Origin: Anaerolineae bacterium | Lineage (GTDB): Bacteria > Chloroflexota > Anaerolineae > Aggregatilineales > Phototrophicaceae | Length of the DNA: 59,099 nt | NCBI GenBank assembly: GCA_013360465.1 | Contig: JABWBO010000013.1 | Location: 1 to 59,099, forward strand | Reading direction: 5' to 3' | In this document: positions 1 to 8,612 of the stretch, piece by piece | Numbering within the stretch: the first letter of the stretch is position 1 | Layout: the number at the start of each line of letters is the position of its first letter | The notes under the pieces: generated by a model | The model's input: the letters and a program-made list of their open reading frames with translations, nothing else | Database searches by the model: none | What the model was told of the DNA's origin: nothing | Program-made: the position numbers and the translations under genes

Positions 1-34
1 CCCGCTTTCGTTCGTCTTCGCTCAATTCGATCAT
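1..34 (-). CDS. Start of an unidentified gene running off the left edge
   Basis: An ATG on the minus strand at 34 opens a frame beginning MIELSEDERKR that is still open at the window edge. A strong Shine-Dalgarno sequence, AAGGAG, lies 9 bases before the ATG (about 44-49 on the plus strand), which is why I call it a real start. Only 11 codons are visible, so no function can be given. It is read in the same direction as the iron-uptake-like genes to its right and could be the last gene of that group; the gap to the preceding stop is 60 bases. Confidence 0.55.
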   Translation of the reverse strand, partial: MIELSEDERKR

Positions 35-94
35 GGCTATACTCCTTCTGCTCACGAGTACAACCATTTTCCTAAAATCTATCCGATCTGACCA

Positions 95-1210
95 CTAGGG
101 TTGCAATTCCAGAGCCATTGCGGCGGCAGCCTGCGCCACCAGCGCCGCCAGTGATTGTGCCATATCCTGTGCCTCGGTCCCCAGGAAGTCCGCCTCTTCG
201 GGGCTGAACGCGACGCCAACCTGTTCCTGAGCATAGACCTGATCCAGGAAGTCCAGCAGCTCGTCAAAACCCGTCGCGATCTGCTCGTCGAGCGCGGCGT
301 CCTGTTCTGCTACCCGCACGCCGACGTATGAGTAGATCACGTCAAGGCTGGTGGCGATACCCTTGATGTCCACCAGGCGGGTCTGCGCCACGAAGCGAGG
401 GTCCTCGCCGATGATGAATGACGAAAGCTTCCATTCTTCGAAGTATTCGCCCATCGTGGGGAGCATCGCCAGCAGGGCGGTGAAGGTATCTTCCAGGTTC
501 GGTTCCCAACCGGCAATCGCCTGGTTCATCTCTGTTGTCGCCTGGTTCATCGCCGCCGATGCGGCGACGAACATGTTGGCTTCAGGAAGCGCTTCACCCA
601 GTTCAATCTGTCCGTCACCGTCCAGGTCTGCCGCCATAGCCGTATATGCTTCCACCGTGCCCCACAGGGTCGTCTCCAGCAGGTTGTGGAAGAGATTGCC
701 AGGGCTGTCGTACACACGTCCGTCGTTCAGTTCCAGCGTCCACTCCACGCACTCATCGGGCGCTTCCTCGCAGGATGCGCCGGCATCAATCCAGGTGTCG
801 TAGTATGCCAATGAAGGCACGCCGGCGACAATACCCTCGACCAGCTCATAGTCGTTGTGGGCAAGAATCCAGCTTTGTTTAGCCCGAAGCAGCAGCGCGA
901 CAAGTTCATCCGAATGCTCGTCCCAGAGATGTTCATAAGGATTCTCGTCGGGATGTTCCGCGAGGACATGCTGGATGCGGTCGAAATACGCCTGGGCATC
1001 CGCCTGAATGGCTTCTGTACTCGTCTGCATCTGGCTGCCGTGTACGATCAGGTAGTCTTTGATGCCAGCCAGGTCTGTGCTACTCTCCTGCGCCAGGGAT
1101 GACACCGCCATCGACAGCATCAAGACAGCGGTGAGCGCTGTCAGGAGAAGTTTCGATAGGGCTGCGCTTCTGGTCGGACAGGATGGAGCATGGCTCATAT
1201 GGGAAGACAT
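95..1210 (-). CDS. Secreted imelysin/EfeO-like protein, probable iron uptake partner
   Basis: A 371-residue exported protein. I chose the ATG at 1210 because AAGGAG lies 10 bases upstream; a longer in-frame start at 1255 has none. Residues about 15-40 form a hydrophobic signal segment ending near SLAQ. The mature part is helical and acidic, with motifs FHNLLE and a calcium-loop-like DLDGDGQIELGE at residues 195-206. The family call rests on general similarity of layout to imelysin/EfeO (M75) iron-binding lipoproteins and on the neighbour, an FTR1 iron permease 302 bases upstream in the same direction; EfeO-type proteins deliver iron to such permeases. I do not see a clean HxxE signature, so the family assignment is tentative. 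The EF-hand-like loop could instead be a dockerin-like or structural calcium site. Confidence 0.5.
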   Translation of the reverse strand: MSSHMSHAPSCPTRSAALSKLLLTALTAVLMLSMAVSSLAQESSTDLAGIKDYLIVHGSQMQTSTEAIQADAQAYFDRIQHVLAEHPDENPYEHLWDEHSDELVALLLRAKQSWILAHNDYELVEGIVAGVPSLAYYDTWIDAGASCEEAPDECVEWTLELNDGRVYDSPGNLFHNLLETTLWGTVEAYTAMAADLDGDGQIELGEALPEANMFVAASAAMNQATTEMNQAIAGWEPNLEDTFTALLAMLPTMGEYFEEWKLSSFIIGEDPRFVAQTRLVDIKGIATSLDVIYSYVGVRVAEQDAALDEQIATGFDELLDFLDQVYAQEQVGVAFSPEEADFLGTEAQDMAQSLAALVAQAAAAMALELQP

Positions 1211-1240
1211 TGGGTCGCTTCTCCTTTGAACGAAGACCTC

Positions 1241-1263
1241 CCTGAATCTCGTCAAGATTCAGG
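1241..1263. promoter_or_regulatory. Inverted repeat in the leader of the imelysin-like gene
   Basis: Perfect 9-bp arms CCTGAATCT and AGATTCAGG flank a 5-base spacer, 31 bases upstream of the ATG at 1210. It could be a repressor operator or a leader hairpin. It does not look like a classical Fur box. A weak minus-strand TTATAT lies just upstream (about 1268-1273). Confidence 0.45.
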
Positions 1264-1512
1264 CAGTGATATAAGAGAAATGCATACGGCGCATCTCAAC
1301 GACGCCCGCATTTTTCTACCAGGAAGGCGCTGTTTCTGACTACGCGGCGAGTAAATATGCTCGTTGCGAGTCCGAGAAATACCTGCTGCCTATCGGATAA
1401 ACCGGTGTTAACTCCAGCGCATCCGACGATTTTGCTGATATGGTTCGAGAATTGCATTCGGTTAAACTGCTCGACATGCGCCGCGCGGCAGAGGGCGGAG
1501 TGAGGCGCTCAC
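1264..1512. other. Intergenic stretch without a recognisable gene
   Basis: Together with the leader above this makes a 302-base gap between the FTR1 stop and the imelysin-like start. I see no plausible coding frame with a ribosome binding site and no strong terminator hairpin. The promoter of the imelysin-like gene probably lies at its left end. Confidence 0.4.
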
Positions 1513-3840
1513 TCAGCCCTGCCCTGCCGCAGCGTGGGTCCTTCGACCTTGCCAATGGCTGAGACAAAAGGTTAGCGCGATGGCAGCCACAAATATCGCC
1601 TGCCCCAGAGTCGTCTCTACAGTTGGAAACAGCCCAAACACCTCCATCAGGATGAGGTCCTCTGGAAGCCCGGATAGCAGTGTAGCGCTCACGACACCGG
1701 CTTCTTGCAGCTCGCGAATGCCTGTGCCAGTGAAATTGAACGCCAGCAGCAGCAGCAGGATGGTCGTGACGAGGAAGAAAGGCTTGAGCGGGATGCGCCG
1801 ACTCATTTGCAGGATCGCATACGTCACACCCAGGATGATGACAGCGCCCACCAGGAAGCCAATGAGTACAGAGGCGGGTTCGGCATCAAAGAGCAGCGCC
1901 TGATAAAACAGCACGGTCTCGAATCCTTCGCGGTACACCACCGTGAAACCGAGACCTGCCAGCGCCAGGGCGGACCCGGTGGTCATCGCCTGACCCACAC
2001 GATCCTTGACGAAGGTCATCCAGTCGATAACGTAAACTTTATGGAACAGCCAGTTGGTGACATAAAACAACACCACAACGGCGATCAAACTGGCGGCGCC
2101 TTCGATCATCTCGCGGTTGGAAACGCTGACGGCGATCAGGCTTTGGGCTGCCCACCAGGTGAGGATGCTCAAGGCAATCGCGCTGCCTACACCGATATAC
2201 ATCCACCTGCTGTACTTCCGGGGCGCGCTCGTGGCACGCAAATACCCCAGAATCGCGCCGATGATCAGCACTGCTTCCAGTCCCTCGCGAATGATGATGA
2301 TCGCGCTGTTGGCGGCAGCCAGGGTGTCGCTCAGCCCCGCCGCCAGAAAAGATTCGGCATCGGTTAAGCGCGCGCGCAATCGCGCGACGCTCTCTTCGAC
2401 CGTCGAAAGAGAAGCCTCTTCTTGCAGCAGCATTGCCAATCCCTGCTGCCCGCCCGTGCCCTCCCAGAACAACCCTTCAAGTTCACGGCTCATCACGGGT
2501 GCGCGATGCACAAGCCGCTGTTCCGGTCCTCCCTCGAACATGGCGTAGGCTTCCAGTCGTGCCCGCTCCGCGTCGTCATAGCGCCCTGCCTGCACGGATG
2601 TCACGATCTGGTCCAGCAAGGTGTCGATGATCGTGAACACCGCCGTCGTATCAGCGGAATCTGCCCGCACATCCAGCGCTGTTTCCACCAGGACCAGCAC
2701 TTCTTCGACCATCGCCTGAACCCGCTCTCTGTCGCCCAGTTCAGCCATCACCGCATCGATCTCATCCAGCAGCGCAGCCAGACGGTCAGCGGCGAGGCTG
2801 TCGGCGGCGGCGATGACCGGACGAAGCTCAGTGAAGATCGATACAGCCTGATCGTGGAAGGTGACGGCTTCCTGGTACTCAATGGGGATGACAATCTCCC
2901 CGCCGCGCACACCATCCCGGTATTCGGTGTAGATCAGGTCCACAAACAGGTAGAGCAACCGTCCGCGTTCCGCGACAAGATCAGGCGACAGTTCGACAGG
3001 CTGATAGCCGATGAGCAGATCGCTTAATGCGGCTAAGCCGGATGACACGGCATCCCAATCCTGTTCCAGGATGGGCGCTTCGATCCCTGCCAGCGCATCT
3101 ATCGCTGCCGCCGCCTGACTTTCACCCAGCTTCGCTGCGTAATCGGCATGGAGGATGTTGAAATAGCCCTGTGCTTGTCCAGCCCATTCCGCCACGCGAG
3201 TGGCGTAGCCGCTCGTCAGGGCAGCATCCATCTGGTTGAGCGCGTCTCGCAGCCGGAAATAGTATGTATCTCGCAGATCATTCAGGACCATCACGACTGT
3301 TTCGTCTGATATGAAGCCCTGCTCGGCAGCAGTGCGAACGGCACGTGTCGCCAGGCTCTCTACGAAGTTCACCCTGGTCGCCTCGCGGTACTCGCGCAGG
3401 GGCAGCCACATCTGCACAGCGCTGATGTCCCCGGCGGCAAGCGCCCCTTCCACGACCGCATAACTGGTCCACAGCAGGTTCGTCCAGATGCGACCGCGTG
3501 CCGCCGCGAAAAGGATTGGATTTTCGGAATCCAGCGCGTGTTGGGCGTGGCTCAGGGCTTCGGTGACCGCAGTGGCTGCTTCGGGCGAATAGGCGACTGC
3601 GGTCGGTTGCAGTTGATTCATGTAGGCGGTCACTGCCCGGTCCAGCAGCGCCTGGGCTTCCGCATAAATCGCTTCAGGATCATCGGCGCGTTCGGTTGTG
3701 AAGAGCAACCGCTGCGCGTCAAATAGGGTGCTGCGGATATTCTCCCCCGTTTGCCAGACCGAGACTTCCTGCGCTTGAGCCGGGCGGAGGGGAATCACAA
3801 CAATGAGGCAGGCGATCACAACCCAGAAGTGACGAATCAT
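1513..3840 (-). CDS. FTR1-family high-affinity iron permease with long extracytoplasmic N-terminal domain
   Basis: A 775-residue membrane protein of the oxidase-dependent Fe transporter family. The start at 3840 gives a standard signal peptide (MIRHFWVVIACLIVV, cleavage near AQAQ); an upstream ATG at 3987 would add 49 unlikely residues. Residues about 25-500 are a soluble helical region rich in Ala and Glu, much longer than in plain FTR1. The C-terminal part has about seven membrane segments and both REXXE iron-path motifs: REGLE at 518-522 and REGFE at 637-641. This is the diagnostic feature of the family, so function in ferric iron movement across the membrane is well supported. The helical N-terminal region resembles the extended class of FTR1 proteins that receive iron from a periplasmic-type partner; the secreted imelysin-like protein encoded downstream is the natural candidate. 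Confidence 0.88.
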   Translation of the reverse strand: MIRHFWVVIACLIVVIPLRPAQAQEVSVWQTGENIRSTLFDAQRLLFTTERADDPEAIYAEAQALLDRAVTAYMNQLQPTAVAYSPEAATAVTEALSHAQHALDSENPILFAAARGRIWTNLLWTSYAVVEGALAAGDISAVQMWLPLREYREATRVNFVESLATRAVRTAAEQGFISDETVVMVLNDLRDTYYFRLRDALNQMDAALTSGYATRVAEWAGQAQGYFNILHADYAAKLGESQAAAAIDALAGIEAPILEQDWDAVSSGLAALSDLLIGYQPVELSPDLVAERGRLLYLFVDLIYTEYRDGVRGGEIVIPIEYQEAVTFHDQAVSIFTELRPVIAAADSLAADRLAALLDEIDAVMAELGDRERVQAMVEEVLVLVETALDVRADSADTTAVFTIIDTLLDQIVTSVQAGRYDDAERARLEAYAMFEGGPEQRLVHRAPVMSRELEGLFWEGTGGQQGLAMLLQEEASLSTVEESVARLRARLTDAESFLAAGLSDTLAAANSAIIIIREGLEAVLIIGAILGYLRATSAPRKYSRWMYIGVGSAIALSILTWWAAQSLIAVSVSNREMIEGAASLIAVVVLFYVTNWLFHKVYVIDWMTFVKDRVGQAMTTGSALALAGLGFTVVYREGFETVLFYQALLFDAEPASVLIGFLVGAVIILGVTYAILQMSRRIPLKPFFLVTTILLLLLAFNFTGTGIRELQEAGVVSATLLSGLPEDLILMEVFGLFPTVETTLGQAIFVAAIALTFCLSHWQGRRTHAAAGQG

Positions 3841-4095
3841 GCTTATCCATACTTCATGACAATCGAATGTCGGATGACGACTGCCCATGATGACGCCGCT
3901 TGTCGCCAGGAATCCACGCTGCGTGTTAATCTTTTTGTTCGAAAGCGGCAGTTGCAGATTAGCCAGAGGAACAACACTTTTTCCCACCCGGAAAAAACCA
4001 ATGAAACGCTGTACACAACATCCCGTTACTCTCGGTTAGATCCCACGTAAACTTGCGCTAAATCAAGCAGTCAAGACCTGCGAGCAACATCCTAC
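3841..4095. other. Divergent intergenic region between FTR1 and the glycan operon
   Basis: This region separates the leftward iron genes from the rightward operon and must hold the FTR1 promoter on the minus strand. I see no convincing gene. It is visibly more AT-rich than its surroundings, as expected of a promoter region. No clear Fur-type palindrome was found. Confidence 0.4.
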
Positions 4096-4135
4096 TTGCC
4101 AAAACAAAAAATGGTCTATAATTGTCTATACAAAT
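4096..4135 (+). promoter_or_regulatory. Promoter and AraR-like operator of the glycan operon
   Basis: A perfect -10 hexamer TATAAT (4117-4122) follows TTGCCA (4096-4101, one mismatch to TTGACA) with a short 15-base spacer. Overlapping the -10 is AATTGTCTATACAAAT (4120-4135), with half sites TTGT and ACAA. It matches the Bacillus AraR operator ATTTGTACGTACAAAT at 12 of 16 positions. AraR is a GntR-LacI hybrid repressor, the same architecture as the regulator encoded at 5062, so autoregulated repression is a reasonable inference. Confidence 0.55.
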
Positions 4136-4204
4136 CAGCATGACATCGCCTCTTTGCACCGTTTTCGGTTGGCGCAAAGCGTCTGTTCCGGGGAGGACCG
4201 CTCG

Positions 4205-5059
4205 ATGCAGCCCTATCAGGTGACTCAGCAGGATGTCGATTTCTACCAGCAATACGGCTACTGGATTTCTCCAAAAATCTTCAGCGACGAAGAGGTCGAG
4301 CAGTTTCGGACCCATCATGCGCGCGTCGTCGCTGGCGACTATGAAACCGGTCAGCCACCGTTCGACCGAAACATCCCGGCTGGCGCGCCCGTAGACCGCC
4401 TCGTCAAGATCGACAACAGCCACTGGTCCGACAGCACAATTTCGCGGCTGGTTACGCACCCGGCGATCGGCGCGATGGCAGCCCGACTCGCAGACGTCGA
4501 AGGCATCCGACTCTGGCATGACCAGCTCTTGCACAAACCGCCTCAGTCGGAGACGGCAATCGGCGCGGTCGGCTGGCATCAGGACTACCACTACTGGCAG
4601 TGCGCCACGCCGCCAGATCTGCTGACAGCATGGATCGCCCTGGTGGATGTCGACGAGAACAACGGCTGCATGGAGGTTGTGCCGGAAAGCCATCACTGGG
4701 GTCTGCTGCCCGATAGTGATTTCTTCGAGCAGGACCTGGACACGCTCAAAGCGCGGATTGAAAGGGCGTCGGGACGCCCCTTCACCACCGTGCCCTGCGT
4801 CCTGCCCAAGGGCGCGATGAGCTTTCACCACTGCCTGACCGTTCACGGCAGCCGCCCAAACCGCAGCGCCGCCGCGCGGGTGTCGATGGTCGCGCATCTA
4901 ATGCCGGACGGCACGCGCTACAAGTCTGGAACGCCGGCTGAACCTCATATGAACGTCCGCTTTCTCAGCGGACAGGATGGCGATGATTTCGCGGGTCCGT
5001 ACTTCCCGCTGCTCTACCGTGAAGGACAGGCGGACAACACCTGGAAGGCGTCGATCTAG
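4205..5059 (+). CDS. Phytanoyl-CoA dioxygenase (PhyH) family Fe(II)/2-oxoglutarate oxygenase
   Basis: A 284-residue soluble oxygenase. The start at 4205 is preceded by GGGGAGG at 8 bases; the longer frame from 4154 lacks one. The double-stranded beta-helix iron site is visible: HQD at residues 125-127 (His125, Asp127) and the distal histidine in VHGS at His214, followed by the 2-oxoglutarate-binding arginine in AARVS (Arg225). These enzymes hydroxylate or oxidise a substrate using Fe(II), oxygen and 2-oxoglutarate. It is the first gene of the operon and its stop is 2 bases from the regulator start. In sugar operons such enzymes often act on a decorated or methylated sugar or a polyol; the exact substrate here is unknown. 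Confidence 0.85.
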   Translation: MQPYQVTQQDVDFYQQYGYWISPKIFSDEEVEQFRTHHARVVAGDYETGQPPFDRNIPAGAPVDRLVKIDNSHWSDSTISRLVTHPAIGAMAARLADVEGIRLWHDQLLHKPPQSETAIGAVGWHQDYHYWQCATPPDLLTAWIALVDVDENNGCMEVVPESHHWGLLPDSDFFEQDLDTLKARIERASGRPFTTVPCVLPKGAMSFHHCLTVHGSRPNRSAAARVSMVAHLMPDGTRYKSGTPAEPHMNVRFLSGQDGDDFAGPYFPLLYREGQADNTWKASI

Positions 5060-5061
5060 CG

Positions 5062-6159
5062 ATGTTCGATATTCGTCCAGACAGCCCGGTAGCGCTCTAT
5101 ATGCAGCTTGTGCGGCAGCTCCGCGCCAAAATCGAAAGCGGCGAGTGGGGTCCCGGCGCGCGCGTCCCGTCGGAGATTGAGCTGGCACGGGAGTACGGCA
5201 TCAGCCGGGGCACGGTGCGCCAGGCGATGGTCCGGCTGCACAGCGATGGGCTGCTGGACCGTGCGCCCGGTAAGGGCACATTTGTCTCCACACGAACGAA
5301 CGTCGCACACATGCTGATCGGCGTGGTACTCCCGTACGAAAATGACATGCTGGCGCTGGAGATCCTGATTGGCAGCGAAAAGGCGGCGCGACAAGAAGGC
5401 TATCACGTCATCTTCTCGCAGACGAACGATGATCTGCAGATTCAGGCGCAGGATATTCAGCAGATGCGCGACAAAGGCGTTGCCGGGCTGGTGATCTTCC
5501 CGGCGACTGTCATCGCGCAGGATGAGACGATCATCCGCCTCCATGCCGAGGGTTTCCCGTTCGTGCTGGTCGATCGCTACTTCCCCGATCTCGACACCGA
5601 CGCTGTGGTGGTCGATAACTTCGGCGGCGCTTATCAGGCGGTACAGCATTTGATCGCGCTTGGGCACGAACGGATCGGCTTTTTGACCCCCGGCAGCCTG
5701 AACACAACGTCGATCCATGATCGTTTCCAAGGCTATCGGCAGGCGCTTGCCGACCACAACCTGCCTTACGACGACGCCCTCTTCCATCTGTATACCGGGC
5801 TGATGAAGACCGACAAAGGACTGACCTCGCTGCGCGCCATGCTGCGCAGTCCAGAGCGTCCCACCGCCTTCTTCGCCGTCAATGACCTGCTGGCTCTGCG
5901 CCTGCTGGAGGCGGCTCAGCGCGAACAGCTCGCCGTGCCCGAAGATCTCTCCATCGTCGGTTTCGACGACATCCAGCAGGCATCGCTCATCAGCGTGCCG
6001 CTGACGACGGTGGCTCAGCCGCGCATCGAGATCGGCATCCGGGCGGCGGAGGTGCTGATCGAGCGCCTTCGTGGACTCCGCGTTCAACCCACGCGGATTG
6101 TCTTACCCACGCGCCTTGTCGTGCGCTTGTCCAGCGGCAAAGCGCGATCTGCTCAGTAA
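5062..6159 (+). CDS. GntR-LacI hybrid transcriptional regulator (AraR-like architecture)
   Basis: A 365-residue repressor-type protein. Residues 5-75 are a GntR winged helix-turn-helix with the hallmark GTVRQAMVRL recognition helix and GKGTFVS wing. Residues about 85-360 are a LacI/PBP1-like sugar-sensing domain (ending with GFDDIQQASLI and the typical TTVAQP stretch). The combination is that of AraR. It sits second in the operon, 2 bases after the dioxygenase, and an AraR-like operator overlaps the operon promoter at 4117-4135, so it probably represses its own operon until a sugar is bound. The inducer cannot be read from sequence; the GH38 and GH52-like enzymes suggest a mannoside- or xyloside-derived sugar. 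Confidence 0.9.
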   Translation: MFDIRPDSPVALYMQLVRQLRAKIESGEWGPGARVPSEIELAREYGISRGTVRQAMVRLHSDGLLDRAPGKGTFVSTRTNVAHMLIGVVLPYENDMLALEILIGSEKAARQEGYHVIFSQTNDDLQIQAQDIQQMRDKGVAGLVIFPATVIAQDETIIRLHAEGFPFVLVDRYFPDLDTDAVVVDNFGGAYQAVQHLIALGHERIGFLTPGSLNTTSIHDRFQGYRQALADHNLPYDDALFHLYTGLMKTDKGLTSLRAMLRSPERPTAFFAVNDLLALRLLEAAQREQLAVPEDLSIVGFDDIQQASLISVPLTTVAQPRIEIGIRAAEVLIERLRGLRVQPTRIVLPTRLVVRLSSGKARSAQ

Positions 6160-6258
6160 CAGCGTTCAGGCTGTAGAAAGGGAAAAACCTATCGTCCAGA
6201 GTCATTGCGCACCGAAAAACCCGTCACTCAGATGTCCCTATTCACGGAGAAATGTCTT

Positions 6259-7584
6259 ATGAAAACTGTGAAACTGATTCTCGCCCTCCTGCTCGTCGTC
6301 ATCCCGCTGACCGTTCCCGTTCTTGCGCAGGACGCCGCCACCCTCACCGTCTCCTTCCCAGGTGATCCCCGCTCCGAGACGGTCAACGCCCTGATCGAGG
6401 GCTTCATCGCCATGAAGGCGGATCAGGGTCAGCCGGTCAACATCGTGATTAACGAACCCACCGAAGGCTACGGCGACCAGCTGCTCCTCGACTTCGGCGC
6501 AGGCGTCGGACCCGACGTGTTCTCGATCAGCGCCGAGACTATCCCGGAATACGTCGCTTCCGACCTCATCATGCCGCTGGACGATCTGGTGGCTGCATGG
6601 GACGAGTGGGACAACTTCCCGCAGGGCATGAAGGACATGCCGTCGATGAACGGGTCGGTCTACGCGATCATGTACAACACCGATACCCGCGTACTCTTCT
6701 ACCGCAGCGATGTCCTGGAAGCCGCCGGCATCACGCTGCCGTTCGCGCCGACGAGCTGGGAAGAGATCTTCGCCGCCGCCGAACAGATCAAGGCAAACGT
6801 CCCAGATGTGATCCCGATGGAAGTGGAATCGGGGACGATCTGGGGTGAGGGCACGACGATGGACGGCTTCTTCATGCTGTTCCGGGGCGCAAACGGCAAC
6901 TTCCTGGACCCCGAAGACGGCAAGTGGATCGTCGAAAGCCCGGCGCTGCTGGACGCCTTCTCGTTCTACGAGCGGATGTTCGGCGAAGGTTATTCCGCCG
7001 CTGAACCGTTCATGGAGCCGGAACCCTGGGTCTTCTGGTTGCAAGAAGGGCTGGCAAACGGAGATGTCGGTATGGCGGTGGTGGTCAACGTGGTCTGGGG
7101 GTTGTACGCGCCGGAAGGTCCCTGGGCTATCGAGAACCGCGACGAAGTCCTCTCCTGGACCCCGATGCCCGCGCGCGAACCAGGCGCCGGAATCAATGGC
7201 TTGGATTACGTGAGCATGGGCGGCGGCTGGGGCTGGGCGATCTCTAACGCCACCGAAAACGCCGAACTGGCATGGGAATTCGTGCAGTACATGACCAGCG
7301 CCGATGCGATCACGACCTACACGGCGGGCGTCGGCGGCATTCCCTCGCGGCTCGATGCGGCGGTGGACGACCCACATGTCGCAGCTATCGTCGAGCAGGT
7401 GATGCCGTACCAGTCGTTCCGCCCGCTCAGCGCCGACTATACGCGCGTCTCTGAGCAGATTCAGATCGCAACCGAGAAGATCATGCTGGGCGAGGCAACT
7501 GCGCAGGAAGCGATGGAGCAGTTCGCCGCCGCCGTCGAAGGTATCGTGGGCGCAGACAACGTCAAGCGGCTGCCGCTCGACTGA
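6259..7584 (+). CDS. ABC transporter sugar-binding protein (family 1, MalE-like)
   Basis: A 441-residue exported binding protein. The start at 6259 has GGAG 9 bases upstream and yields a signal peptide MKTVKLILALLLVVIPLTV ending near LAQD; an upstream ATG at 6205 would spoil it. The mature protein has the family 1 extracellular solute-binding fold signatures: DVFSISAETIPEYV early, VYAIMYNTDTRVLFY at the hinge, and a C-terminal helical section rich in EQ. It should bind an oligosaccharide outside the membrane and hand it to the permeases at 7671 and 8613. A strong intergenic hairpin follows directly after its stop, which would leave more binding-protein transcript than permease transcript. The ATPase of this importer is not encoded in the window. 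Confidence 0.9.
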   Translation: MKTVKLILALLLVVIPLTVPVLAQDAATLTVSFPGDPRSETVNALIEGFIAMKADQGQPVNIVINEPTEGYGDQLLLDFGAGVGPDVFSISAETIPEYVASDLIMPLDDLVAAWDEWDNFPQGMKDMPSMNGSVYAIMYNTDTRVLFYRSDVLEAAGITLPFAPTSWEEIFAAAEQIKANVPDVIPMEVESGTIWGEGTTMDGFFMLFRGANGNFLDPEDGKWIVESPALLDAFSFYERMFGEGYSAAEPFMEPEPWVFWLQEGLANGDVGMAVVVNVVWGLYAPEGPWAIENRDEVLSWTPMPAREPGAGINGLDYVSMGGGWGWAISNATENAELAWEFVQYMTSADAITTYTAGVGGIPSRLDAAVDDPHVAAIVEQVMPYQSFRPLSADYTRVSEQIQIATEKIMLGEATAQEAMEQFAAAVEGIVGADNVKRLPLD

Positions 7585-7594
7585 CGCCGTGTCC

Positions 7595-7630
7595 TGTGGG
7601 GGCGGCATTCATCAGAATGCCGCCCCCACA
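7595..7630. promoter_or_regulatory. Perfect 16-bp stem-loop between binding protein and permease genes
   Basis: TGTGGGGGCGGCATTC, a 4-base loop ATCA, then the exact reverse complement. It begins 10 bases after the binding-protein stop and ends 40 bases before the permease start. No T tract follows, so full termination is unlikely; partial termination or 3-prime end protection of the binding-protein message is the classical role of such hairpins in sugar ABC operons. A second operon in this window has one in the same position (41683-41713). Confidence 0.8.
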
Positions 7631-7670
7631 CTCGCCGCTGCCCGCGTTCACAACTGGAAATCGTACCGCT

Positions 7671-8606
7671 ATGCTCAGCATTAACGCGCAAACAGTGACT
7701 CTCTTCGGTCGCCGGGTCTCGCGGCGACGCCTGGGAGAGCTGTCTCTGCTCATCTTCATGCTGCCCGCGCTGATCCTGGTCATCGCGTTCGTCATCGTCC
7801 CAGCTGTCTGGGCGATCCTGATCAGCTTCACCAATCAAAGCCTGCTCGGTCCAAACGCGCGCAACTTCTCGTTTATTGGCATAGAGAATTATCTCAAACT
7901 GTTCAACGACCCCGGCTTCTGGAATTCGCTGGGGACCAGCTTCGTGTTCGTCTTTGGCTCCGCCTTCCTGGGGCAGTTCGTGATCGGCTTCACGCTGGCG
8001 CTGCTGCTCAAGCAGGCGGGCGTCGCCAGCCGCGGGCTGATCGGCGGGAGCGTCCTGCTCGCCTGGGTGATCCCGGAGATCGTGGCTGTGTACATCTGGG
8101 GGAGCGTACTCAGCTTTCAATCCGGCTCGGCTAACCAGGTCCTGCTGGCGCTGGGCATGGAAAAGCAGCGCTGGCTGATCGACACGCCGCTCCTGTCGAT
8201 CATCATCGTCAACATCTGGCGAGGCACGGCGTTCACCATGCTGCTCTTCTCGTCAGCGCTGGAAGCCATCCCCGACACTCTGTATGACGCGGCAGCTGTC
8301 GACGGCGCATCGCGCTGGGAACGTTTCCGTCATATCACCCTGCCGCTGATTCGCTACACCATCCTGCTGGACTTCATCCTGATCACGATGGGAACCTTCT
8401 CGGTCTTCGGCATCGTCTTCGCGATGACCGGCGGAGGACCGCTCGGCAGGTCCGAGATCATCGGCGTCTACATCTATCGCAACGCCTTCGAATACCGCGA
8501 GATCGGCTATGGCTCGGCGGCGTCGGTGGTCATGCTGATCATCAACCTGACTCTGGCGCTCGTCTACCTGCGTTTCACGCGGGTCAAGTGGACGGTGGAG
8601 GGGTAG
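7671..8606 (+). CDS. Sugar ABC transporter permease, MalF type
   Basis: A 311-residue inner-membrane permease of the carbohydrate uptake 1 family. I prefer the ATG at 7671 over the one at 7596, which lies inside the hairpin and has no ribosome binding site. Six membrane segments are readable. The coupling loop that meets the ATPase is present as EAIPDTLYDAAAVDGAS near residue 200, with the EAA-motif glycine-rich end. It works with the MalG-type permease encoded 6 bases downstream and with the binding protein at 6259. Confidence 0.92.
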   Translation: MLSINAQTVTLFGRRVSRRRLGELSLLIFMLPALILVIAFVIVPAVWAILISFTNQSLLGPNARNFSFIGIENYLKLFNDPGFWNSLGTSFVFVFGSAFLGQFVIGFTLALLLKQAGVASRGLIGGSVLLAWVIPEIVAVYIWGSVLSFQSGSANQVLLALGMEKQRWLIDTPLLSIIIVNIWRGTAFTMLLFSSALEAIPDTLYDAAAVDGASRWERFRHITLPLIRYTILLDFILITMGTFSVFGIVFAMTGGGPLGRSEIIGVYIYRNAFEYREIGYGSAASVVMLIINLTLALVYLRFTRVKWTVEG

Positions 8607-8612
8607 TTTGCT

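Noticed and set aside
1340-1567. Small minus-strand frame overlapping the FTR1 end
   Set aside because: It overlaps the supported FTR1 C-terminus in another frame and has no start signal.
5056-6087. A 343-codon minus-strand frame opposite the GntR-LacI regulator
   Set aside because: Low-complexity His/Gln/Asp-rich product, no start signal, fully overlapped by a clear regulator gene.
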